Source: Solimonas variicoloris DSM 15731 (lineage in GTDB: Bacteria; Pseudomonadota; Gammaproteobacteria; Nevskiales; Nevskiaceae). From it: a DNA stretch of 64,000 bases. The position numbers were made by a program, and so were the translations under genes. The notes beneath the pieces are model-generated. The model had not been told where the DNA came from. It made no database searches and worked only from the letters and a program-made list of their open reading frames with translations. The stretch is taken from contig NZ_KB907930.1 of NCBI RefSeq assembly GCF_000382285.1, forward strand, positions 62,001 through 126,000. The letters are read 5' to 3'. Positions 17,876 through 28,300 of the stretch are shown piece after piece. The first letter of the stretch is position 1. Every line of letters begins with the position of its first letter.

Positions 17876-18498
17876 GCCGGCACGGACGGCGGCGCGGCGG
17901 AAACCGTCCTTCCCGAGGGAGCGCGCATGCGCCTTGCAAGGAAGCATCAAAGATTTTGCTCGATGCACGGCCGAGTCGGCCGGACCGCCGCCAGTTTCAA
18001 ACCGAATCTGCAGGCCCTGGACGCGCGGCGACAAACGTCACAAAGTGTCAATTGCTGTCTTTTTCCCTACATAAACCGACGGCTTGTGATGCATCGCGAA
18101 GGTCTGTCTGCAAACCCTGAGCTAAGAGCCGGAAATTTCTGATAGCTGCTATTGGCGATCGCGTGGTACCTAAGCACTACCGGCCATAAGGAAAGAACGG
18201 AGCCGCAGTAAGCCGGCTTTCCAGCCCCGGTGCGACCGGGGTCATGACAACGAGGAGACGGTGAGGGCCAATGCCTGGGCGTTCGCGCTCGCGCAGATTG
18301 AGGGGGGGGGTGGAACCGATGACCAGCCGGGAAATGTGCCGCTGTCGCCGCGGGCGGGCGTCATTGGCCTCCTGTGTCCGTCCCGCGCCTCGCTCCCCCG
18401 CGCCTTCAGCCGTTTGGGGCTGTTCCCATTTGACCATTCGTTCTATTTCTCGACATATGGCGGCGCCGAGCCGCCCCTCCCCTTTCTGACCGACTGAC
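17876..18498 (+). other. Non-coding leader region ahead of the biosynthetic locus
   Basis: About 620 bp without a convincing gene. The composition is less GC-rich between ~18030 and 18160 than in the flanking genes. It contains a hairpin CCCCGGT-gcg-ACCGGGG (18225-18241), a run of nine G at 18302-18310, and a weak promoter-like pair TTGACC (18429-18434) / CATATG (18454-18459) with a 19-bp spacer ahead of the first gene. A 78-codon frame (18261-18497) crosses the G-run, but its composition looks random and it was not called. This is the most likely site of control for the megasynthase operon. Confidence 0.5.
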
Positions 18499-19314
18499 AT
18501 GAGCCACAACCTCGTTTTCATCGTGATGGACAGCTGCCGCTTCGACAGCTACAGCGCCGCCAAGACCCCGAACATGGACCGCATCGGCGCCGGCGAGCGC
18601 CGCTTCGCGTACGCGTCCTGGACCAGCCCTTCGCACTACACCTATCTGATGGGCATGGTCCCGCACGACAGCCCGCAGCACGTGTTCGCCTCCGAGGTCT
18701 ACAAGAAGGACTTCGTGAAGTGGGTCGACCGCCTCGGCATCGACGGCCTGTCGTTCAAGAGCTTCATCCCCAATCTGTCGCTGCCGAAAGTGCTGCAGGA
18801 CCAGGGCTACCGCACGGTGGGCCGCGTGTCGATGCCGGTGCTGAACCCGGCCAGTCACCTGAACCGGCATTTCGACGACTACAAGCTGATGTCGAGCCAC
18901 AACGATTTCGCCGGCATGGTCGAGGAGATCGAGTTCGACGAGGACGAACCGAGCTTCCACTTCCTGAACCTCGGCGAGACGCACTACCCGTACATGCTCG
19001 ACCCGAAGTCGTTGCCGCACATCTCCGGCGTGCACGGCGTGTTCAAGCGCATGGACGACACGCTCGGCCAGGAAACCGAAGACCAGTTCTTCGACGAGAA
19101 GCAGATGCGCGACCTGCACCAGCAGCAGATCAAGACCGTCGAGTACGTCGACGGCGTGCTCGATGCGCTGATCGCCAAGGCGCCCGTCAACACGCATTTC
19201 ATCATCACCGCCGATCATGGCGAATGCTTCGGCGAGAACGGCTATTTCGGCCACGGGCCGATCGTGCACGAGAAGGTGCTCGAAGTGCCGTTCCTCGAAG
19301 GCAAGAAGCGCTGA
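18499..19314 (+). CDS. Alkaline-phosphatase-superfamily (sulfatase-like) hydrolase
   Basis: 271 aa, no signal peptide, so probably cytoplasmic. Superfamily metal-site motifs are visible: VFIVMDSCRFD (D11), the nucleophile segment WTSPSHYTYLMG where Thr42 occupies the place of the sulfatase cysteine, and TADHGECFGENGYFGHG (D239/H240, H252). With Thr as nucleophile it is more likely a phospho- or phosphodiester-hydrolase or a phospho-group transferase than a formylglycine sulfatase. It is shorter than typical sulfatases, though the C-terminal family block is present. It is the first gene of the megasynthase operon, 66 bp upstream of the first synthase, and a second superfamily member follows the second synthase. 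The substrate is unknown. Confidence 0.8.
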   Translation: MSHNLVFIVMDSCRFDSYSAAKTPNMDRIGAGERRFAYASWTSPSHYTYLMGMVPHDSPQHVFASEVYKKDFVKWVDRLGIDGLSFKSFIPNLSLPKVLQDQGYRTVGRVSMPVLNPASHLNRHFDDYKLMSSHNDFAGMVEEIEFDEDEPSFHFLNLGETHYPYMLDPKSLPHISGVHGVFKRMDDTLGQETEDQFFDEKQMRDLHQQQIKTVEYVDGVLDALIAKAPVNTHFIITADHGECFGENGYFGHGPIVHEKVLEVPFLEGKKR

Positions 19315-19380
19315 AGGCCATCGCCTGCGCATCTTTTCGCGAAGCACCCAACTGAACGCTGGAAACGCTGGAGAGGTCCC

Positions 19381-22300
19381 GTGACCACTGTCCCCGCCAA
19401 GACCTTCGATGTCATCGGCCTGCAGGCCGCCGACTTGCCGCATGCCGGCATCGCCGCCGCTGTCGCACGCGCCGGCGGCATCGGTCTGCTCGATCTCGAA
19501 TTCGCCCGCGACAGCGAACTGGTCCAGCGCAACTTCGTGCAGTTGTGCGTCTCGTCCGATGCGCGCATCGGCCTGCGCGTCACGCCGGACAGCGCCAAGC
19601 TCGCCCGCAAGCTGCTGGCGCAGGCCGACGGCCGCGCGCTGACGGTGGTGCTGGCCGGAACCGACAGCTACAAGAAGCTGCGCAAGGACGCCGGCCTGCG
19701 CACCGGTGACCGCGCCTGGGCCGAGATCAGCGATCCGGCGCAGCTCGACGCGATCGAAGGCTGCGATGCCATCGTCGCGCGCGGCCACGAATCGGGCGGC
19801 TGGGTCGGCGAGTACACCAGCTACATCCTGCTGCAGAAGCTGGCCGGCCGCACGCAGCTGCCGCTCGTCGTGCAGGGCGGCGTCGGCGTGCATTCGGCTG
19901 CCGCCTGCCGCGCCGCCGGCGCCGCCGGCGTGATCTACGACGACCAGCTGCTGCTGCTCGCCGAATCGCCGCTGCCGATCTCGCTGCAGAACGAACTCGG
20001 CCGCCTCAACGGCGCCGAAACCAGGCTGCTCGGCGAGTTGCTCGACGCCAGCTGCCGCGTCTACGCGCGCCCCGCCTCGCCGGTGCTGAAAGCCGCCGAG
20101 GAAGACAATCGCCAGGCCGAAGGCGGCCTGCTGGCGCTCGACGCCTGGCGCCAGCAGACCGCCGCGCGCGTCGCCTGGTCCGCCGACGGCTCGACCCTGC
20201 TGCCGCTCGGCCAGGGCATCGGCCTCGCCGCCACGTTCCGCCGCCGCTACGGCAACGTCGCCAAGTTCGTGCAGGCCGTGCGCCGCGAGAGCCTCAAGCA
20301 GATCGATCAGGCCGCCGAGCTGCGCTTCCTCGCCGAACGCGGCGCGCTCGCCGATTCGCACGGCACGCGCTTCCCGCTCGCGCAGGGCCCGATGACGCGC
20401 GTCTCCGATTCGCCGGCCTTCGCCGTCGAAGTCGCCAAGGGCGGCGCGCTGCCGTTCCTCGCCCTCGCTCTGATGCGCGGCGAGCAGGTGCGCGAGATGC
20501 TCGAACAGACCGCGGCGACGATCGGTGATCGGCCGTGGGGCGTCGGCATGCTCGGCTTCATTCCGCATGCGCTGCGCGAGGAACAGTGCGAAGCGATCTG
20601 GAAGTGCAAGCCGCCGTTCGCGCTGATCGCCGGCGGCCGCCCGGACCAGGCCGCCGAGTTCGAGAAGCGCGGCATCAAGACCTACATCCACGCGCCGGCG
20701 CCGGCGCTGCTGAAGATGTATCTCGAACAGGGCGCGCGCCGCTTCGTGTTCGAGGGCCGCGAATGCGGCGGCCACATCGGCCCGCTCGCCAGCTTCACGC
20801 TGTGGGAGGAAATGATCGACGTGCTGCTCGAGCACGTGCCGCCCGCCGAAGCCAAGGACGTGCATCTGCTGTTCGCCGGCGGCATCCACGACGCGCGCTC
20901 CGGCGCGATGGTCGCGGCGATGACGGCGCCGCTCGCGGCGCGCGGCATGAAAGTCGGCGCGCTGATGGGCACCGCCTACCTGTTCAGCGAAGAAATCGTG
21001 ACCAGCGGCGCGGTGGTGCCGGGCTTCCAGGAGCAGGCCCTGCTCTGCGAGCGCACCAAGAACCTCGAAACCGGCCCCGGCCACTCGACGCGCTGCGCCG
21101 ACACGCAGTTCGCGCACGACTTCTTCGAACAGCGCCGCCAGCTGATCCGCGAAGGCCGGAGCGCCGAGGAAATCCGCGACATCCTCGAAGAACTGAATCT
21201 CGGCCGCCTGCGCATCGCCTCCAAGGGCGTCAATCGCGATGACAGCGGCAAGGTCGTCGAGATCGGCGCCGACCGCCAGCTCAGCGACGGCATGTACATG
21301 ATCGGCCAGGTCGCGACGCTGCGCCGCGAGCCGGTCAAGGTCGAAGCGCTGCACGACGACGTCTGCAACGCCGGCCAGCGCCTGCTCGAAGACCTGTCGG
21401 CGGCGCGCGTCGAGCGCGCCGTCAAGGCCCAGCCGTCCGACGTCGCCATCATCGGCATCGGCACGCTGCTGCCGAAGGCCGGCAGCGCCGACGAATTCTG
21501 GTATCACGTGCTGCACAAGGACGTCGCGCTCGGCGAGGTGCCGAAGACGCGCTGGGACTGGACGCTGTATTTCGACGGCGACCGCAAGGCGCGCGACAAG
21601 GTCTATTCGCGCTGGGGCGGCTTCCTCGACGAGGTAGCCTTCGACCCGATGCGCTTCGGCATCCCGCCGAAGTCGATGAAGGCGATCGACCCGATGCAGC
21701 TGCTGACGCTGGAGGTCGCGCGCCGCGCGGTCGCCGACGCCGGCTACGCGGACGGCGGCTACGACCGCGCCAACACCTCGATCGTGCTCGGCGCCGGCGG
21801 CGGACTCGGCGACCTCGGCCTGCAGTACGGCGTGCGCGCCGAGCTGCCGCGCTTCGTCGAGAATCCAGACCCGTCGGTCTGGGAACGCCTGCCGGAGTGG
21901 ACGGAAGAGTCGTTCTCCGGCTCGCTGCTCAACGTCGCCGCCGGCCGCGTCGCCAATCGCATGGACTTCGGCGGCATCAACTTCACCGTCGACGCCGCCT
22001 GCGCGTCCTCGCTCGCGGCGATCAGCATCGGCGTCAACGAACTCGAATCGGGCCGCAGCGCGATGGTGCTGGCCGGCGGCGTCGACACCGTGCAGTCGCC
22101 GTTCGGCTTCATGTGCTTCTCGAAGACGCAGGCGCTGTCGCCGACCGGCCAGCCGAAGACCTTCGATCAGAACGCCGACGGCATCACGATCAGCGAAGGT
22201 CTCGCCGTCATCGTCATGAAGCGGCTCGCCGATGCCGAACGCGACGGCGATCGCATCTACGCCGTCATCAAGGCGGCCTCCGGTTCGTCCGACGGCAAGG

Positions 22301-25300
22301 CGCTCGGCCTCACCGCGCCGCGTCCCGAGGGCCAGATCCGCGCCCTGCGCCGCGCCTACGCCAAGGCCGGCTTCTCGCCGGCGACGCTGGCGCTGGCCGA
22401 AGCGCACGGCACCGGCACCGCGGTCGGCGACCGCGCCGAAGCGCAGACCATCACGCGCGCGCTCGCCGACGAACACGCGCCGGCCAAGAGCGTCGCGCTC
22501 GGCTCGGTGAAGACGCTGATCGGCCACACCAAGGCCAGCGCCGGCGTGTCCGGCCTGATCAAGGTCGCGCTGTCGCTGTACCACCGCGTGCTGCCGGCAC
22601 ACTACGGCGTCGACAAGCCGATCGACACGATCGCCGACCCGAACTCGGCGGTGTACCTGCTCAAGGACGCGCGGCCGTGGATCGCGCATCCGGATCATCC
22701 GCGCCGCGGCGGCGTCTCGGCCTTCGGCTTCGGCGGCACCAACTTCCACGCCGTGCTGGAGGAATACCGTCCGGCCAACGGCGGCAGCAGCGCCGCCAGC
22801 GGCGCGAACCGCTGGTCGTCGGAACTCTGCGTGCTGCGCGCCGCCGACGACGCGGCGCTCAAGCAGGCCATCGACAAGCTGTTGCCGGCACTGAGCACCC
22901 AGGGCGGCAAGCTGACGCTCGCCGAGCTGGCGCTGGCGCTGGCGCGCGAGGCCGACGCCCGCCGCGGCCAGGCGCTGACGCTGGCGATCGTCGCCGGCAG
23001 CCTGCAGGGCCTCGCCGCCGACCTCGAAGCGGTGCTCGCGCATCTGACGCAAGGCAAGCCGCTGCCGGCCCACATCCGCCTCAACCGCGCGACGCCGGCC
23101 GAGGCACCGGCCGTCGCGCTGCTGTTCCCGGGTCAGGGCGCGCAGTACGTCAACATGGGGCGCGAAGCGGCGCTCTACTTCGACGAGGTGCGCGAGGCGC
23201 TGGAGCTTGCCGACCGCACGCTGCGCGATGAAATCCCGGGTCTGCTGTCGCGCCGGATCCTGCCACCGGCCGCGTTCGACGCCGAAACCGAGCGGCGCCA
23301 GACCGCCGAGCTGACCGACACGCGCATCGCGCAGCCGGCGATCGGCGCGCTCGCGCTCGGCTATCACCGGCTGGCGGCGCGCCTGGGCCTGTCGGCGCAG
23401 GCGGCGGCCGGCCACAGCTACGGCGAATACGCCGCGCTGATGGCGGCCGGCGTACTCGGCGCCGCCGACTTCCTCAAGCTGTCGGCGATCCGCGGCGCGG
23501 CGATGGCCAGCGCCGCGCAGTCCTCGGTGCCCGGCGGCATGGCTGCGGTGCAGGGCAAGCGCGAGGCGATCGCCGCGGTGATCGCCGCGTACGAAGGCGT
23601 CAAGGTCGCCAATCACAACGCCCCCGAACAGACCGTCATCTCCGGCCCCAAGGACGCCGTCGCCGCGGCCGCCAAGGCCTGCGATGCCGCCGGCATGCGC
23701 GCGACGCTGCTGGCGGTGTCCGGCGCCTTCCATACCGAACTGGTCGCCGGCGCGCAGCCGCCGCTGTCGCAGGCGATCCAGGCGACCGCCTTCGCCAGGC
23801 CGGCGTTCGCGGTGTACTCGAACAGCACGGCGCAGCCCTACCCGGCCAAGCCGCAGGACATGCAGCGCCAGCTCGATGCGCACCTGCTCAGCAGCGTCGA
23901 GTTCGTCGCCGAGATCGAGGCCATGTACGCCGCCGGCAGCCGCGTGTTCGTCGAGCTCGGCCCGAAGGGCGTCTGCAGCAACATGGTCCGCCAGACGCTG
24001 GCCGGCAAGCCGCACGTCGCGGTCTCGCTCGACGGCAGCGGCGGCGGCCTGCGCGGCCTGCTGCTCGGCCTCGCCGAGCTGACGGCCGCCGGCGTCGCGC
24101 TGACGCTGACGCGCCTGTTCGACGGCCGCGACATCGCGCCGGTCGAACCGGCGCAGTTCGTGGCGCGCGCGCAGCCGGAGGCGCTGCCGAAGCATTTCTG
24201 GATGGTCAGCGGCGGCTGCGCGCGCCCGCTCGACGATCCGCAGTACCGCACCGGCGCCAAGCCGCAGCTCGACAAGGCCGCCGCCGACGCGGCGATGGCC
24301 CGCGCCCAGGCCGAGCGCGACACGCGGCTCGCCGCGGCGCGCACGCCGCCGGCCACCCCGACCGCACTGCCGGCCGCGCCGCTCGCGGCGCCGGGCCTGG
24401 CGGCGCTGCCGCCGGCGCTCGGCAACGAGGCCATGCAGGCCTACCAGCAGACGATGCGCCAGTTCCTCGCGCTGCAGGAACGCGTGATGCAGCAGTTCCT
24501 CGGCGGCGCACCGGCGGCGATGCCGTCGCTGCCGGTCGCAGCGCCGGCGCCCGTCGTCGCGGCCCCCGCCGTCGCGCCGACGCAGCCGAGCTTCGCGCCG
24601 CCGCCGAGCGCGCCGGTCGCGGCCGCGCCCGCCGTCGTCACCCGCGCGCCGGTCGCGGCACCCGCCTTCGACGCGAAGAAGCTGCTGCTCGACATCGTCG
24701 CCGAGCGCACCGGCTATCCGCACGACATGCTCGCGCTCGAAGCCGATCTCGAAGCCGATCTCGGCATCGACTCGATCAAGCGCGTCGAAATCCTCGGCGC
24801 ACTGCAGAAGGCGCTGCCCGGCGACGCCGGCACGGCGATGCAGGCGGCGATGGAGCGCTTCACCAAGGCCAAGTCGCTGAACGCCATCCTCGCCGAGGCC
24901 CAGCCCTTCCTGCCGGCGGCGGGCGCGGCAAGCCCGGCCGCCGTCGCGCCGCTCGCAGCCGTGACGCCGAGCGCGCCGGCGCTCGATCTGCAGGCGCTGC
25001 TGCTCGGCATCGTCGCCGAACGCACCGGCTATCCGCAGGACATGCTCGCGCTCGACGCCGATCTCGAAGCCGACCTCGGCATCGATTCGATCAAGCGCGT
25101 CGAAATCCTCGGCGCGCTGCAGAAGGCGCTGCCCGGCGACGCCGGCAGCGGCATGCAGGCGGCGATGGAACGCTTCACCAAGGCCAAGTCGCTGAACGCC
25201 ATCCTCGCCGAGGCGCGCGCCTTCGCGCCGGCCGGCGTCGCAGCCGCCGCGCCGGCACTCGCGCTCAGCGTTGCGAGCATCGCCGTCGCCGCACCGGCGC

Positions 25301-28300
25301 TCGATCTGCAGGCGCTGCTGCTCGGCATCGTCGCCGAGCGCACCGGCTACCCGCAGGACATGCTCGCGCTCGACGCCGATCTCGAAGCCGATCTCGGCAT
25401 CGACTCGATCAAGCGCGTCGAAATCCTCGGCGCACTGCAGAAAGCGCTGCCGGCCGAAACCGCCGCGCAGATGCAGGGCGGCATGGAGCGCTTCACCAAG
25501 GCCAAGTCGCTGAACGCCATCCTCGCCGAAGCGCGCACGCTCGGCGGACTCGCCGCGGCCCCGGTCGCGACGGCCGTCGCGACGACGGTCGCCGTCGCGG
25601 TGAGCGCGCCGGCGGCCGGCTTCGACGCCGAACGCACGCTGCTCGAAATCGTCGCCGAGCGCACCGGCTATCCGCAGGACATGCTCGCCTTCGACGCCGA
25701 CCTCGAAGCCGACCTCGGCATCGACTCGATCAAGCGCGTCGAAATCCTCGGCGCGCTGCAGAAGCTGCTGCCGGCCGCGCTCGCCGAGACGATGCAGGGC
25801 CGCATGGAACGCTTCACCAAGGCCAAGAGCCTGCGCGCGATCCTCGACGAATTCGCCGCGATCGCCGGCAGCGGCGCGCCGGCACCGGCGGCCGCGACGC
25901 TGGCGGCGACGACGCCGGTCGCGGTCGCCACCGCCGCAGCGGTCGCCCTCGACGTCTCCGCCCAGCTGCTCGCGATCGTCGCCGAACGCACCGGCTATCC
26001 GCAGGACATGCTCGCCTTCGATGCCGACCTCGAAGCCGACCTCGGCATCGACTCGATCAAGCGCGTCGAAATCCTCGGCGCGTTCCAGAAACTGCTGACG
26101 GCCGAGGCGGCGGCGCGCATGCAGACGGAGATGGAGCGCTTCACCAAGGCCAAGAGCCTGAGCGCGATCGTCGCCGCCTACGCCGAGCTGTCGGCCGGCA
26201 CCGGCGCCGCAGCGCCGCTGGCCGCCGTGCCGGCGGACGACGCCGCTGTCGAAGCGCCGTCGACGACGATCCCGCGCTATCTGATCAAGTCGCAGGCCAT
26301 GCCCCTGGCGGCCGGCAACGCCGAGCTGCAGGGTCTGGCCGTGGTGCTGGGCGGCCCCGAAGGCGTGCGCACCGCGCTGCAGACGATCCTCACCGCGCGC
26401 GGCCTGACGCCGGTCTTCATCGACGCCTTCGACGACAGCCTCGCCGCGGCGCTCGCCGGCGCGCAGGCCGAACACGGGCCGGCGCGCGCCGTGCTGCATC
26501 TGCACGGTCTGGTCGGCGAGGAAGCCGCCAGCGCCGCCGACTGGCAGCGGCTCGGCGCGCGCTGCGTCGGCAGCCTGTTCCTCGCCGCCAAGGCGCTGGA
26601 ACCGCAGCTGGCGCAGATCCGCCTGATCGCCGCCACCCGCCTCGGCGGCACGCTGGGCCGCGACGCCTTCGGCAGCGGCGCGCCGATCGCCGGCGGCGTG
26701 ACCGGCCTGACCAACTGCCTGCGCCACGAATATCCGGACGCGCAGATCCGCAGCGTCGATTTCGACGGCCAGAGCGACGACGAAATCGCCACCGAGCTGG
26801 TCGCCGAGCTGCTCGCCAACGACCCGCAGCCGGAAGCCGGCTGGATCGGCGGCGAGCGCTACGGCAGCGTCACCGTCGAACAGGCGGCGACCGAGCACGC
26901 CTTCGCGCCGAACCTGAAGCCGGAAGCCGGCTGGGTGCTGCTCGTCACCGGCGGCGCGCGCGGCATCACCGCCGAGATTCTCGAAGAGCTGGCCGTGCCG
27001 GGCCTGCGCTACGTGCTGCTCGGCCGCACCGCCGAGCCGGCCGCCGAAAGCCCCGCGACCGCGGCGCTGGCCGACGCCGCGGCGCTGCGCAAGGCGCTGC
27101 TCGAAGCGGCGATCGCGCGCGGCGAGAAGCCGAAGCCGGTCGAGATCGACCGCGCCGTTGCCGCCACCCTCGTCGAGCGCGAGATCCGCGCCAACCTCGC
27201 CCGCCTGCGCGCCCGCGGCGCCGAGGTCGAATACCTCGCCTGCGACGTGCGCCAGGCCGAGGCATTCGGCGCGGTGATCGACGAGGTCTACGCGCGCCAT
27301 GGCCGCATCGACGCGGTGATCCACGGCGCCGGCGTGATCGAGGACAAGCTGCTCAAGGACAAGACGCCGGAATCGTTCGCGCGCGTGTTCGGCACCAAGC
27401 TCGATCCGGTGTTCGTGCTGCAGCACAAGCTCAAGGCCGACTCGCTGAAGTGGCTGTCGTTCTTCACCTCGGTCGCCGGCCGCTACGGCAACCGCGGCCA
27501 GAGCGACTACGCCGCCGCCAACGAGGCGCTGAACCGCATCGCCTGGTCGCTGTCGCGCGCCTGGCCGCAGACGCGCGTGTTCGCCGTCAACTGGGGACCG
27601 TGGGATGCCGGCATGGCCAGCGACGGCGTCAAGCGCGCGTTCCGCGACAAGGGCATGGAACCGATCCCGGTCGCCGCCGGCCGCCGCTTCTTCGCCGACG
27701 AGCTCGCCTACGGCACGCGCCAGGACGTCGAGATCGTCGCCGGCTACGGGCCGTGGCGCCTGTTCGGCCCGACGCCGGCCGGCACCGACGCGCCGACGCC
27801 GGCCGCCGCCGCCGGCGGCAGCGACTATCCGCTGATCCGCGACGCGCTGCGCATGGGCCCGGGCGGCAACATGACGCTCGACCACGTTTTCACGCTGGCC
27901 AGCGATCCGTACCTGATCGACCACTGCATGGACGGCAAGGCCGTGGTGCCGGCGGCCGGCGCGCTGGAGTACATGGCGCAGTTCGTCGGCGCGGCATGGC
28001 CGGGCTGGCACGTGGTCGGCATGCGCGACGTGCGGCAGATGAACGGCATCGTGCTCGAAGGCGGTTCGCGCGCCGTGCAGCTGCGCGCGCGCGCGTCCTC
28101 GCATTCCGACCTGCACGGCCAGACGGTGACGGTCGAGATCATCGACCCGCAGCGCAAGCTGCCGTTCTACCGCGCCACCGCCGTGCTGCTGCAGGAGCTG
28201 CCGGAAGCGACGCTGGCGCAGGCGCCGGTGCTACCGGGCGAAGGCATCGCCATCGAGGCCGCCGACGCCTATCGCGAGCATCTGTTCCACGGTCCGCGCT

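Noticed and set aside
18261-18497. A 78-codon frame just before the first gene of the synthase operon
   Set aside because: It crosses the G9 tract, has no evident ribosome-binding site or conserved pattern, and its composition is not like neighbouring genes. It is kept only as part of the leader region.
18499-19314. Considered as a truncated true sulfatase
   Set aside because: The nucleophile position is Thr rather than Cys/Ser of the formylglycine motif, and the C-terminal metal-binding block is complete. It is better described as a short alkaline-phosphatase-superfamily hydrolase.
25000-26190. The tandem repeats considered as a CRISPR-like or mobile repeat array
   Set aside because: The units are in frame and encode acyl carrier domains with the phosphopantetheine serine; spacers are protein linkers.
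18406-28116. A 9.7-kb open frame on the minus strand opposite megasynthase 1 (and similar long antisense frames opposite other genes)
   Set aside because: It is explained by extreme third-position GC and the scarcity of stop codons on the complementary strand of GC-rich genes. The predicted protein is a low-complexity Arg/Ala/Gly-rich string with no recognisable domain, while the plus strand has clear, ordered enzyme domains.
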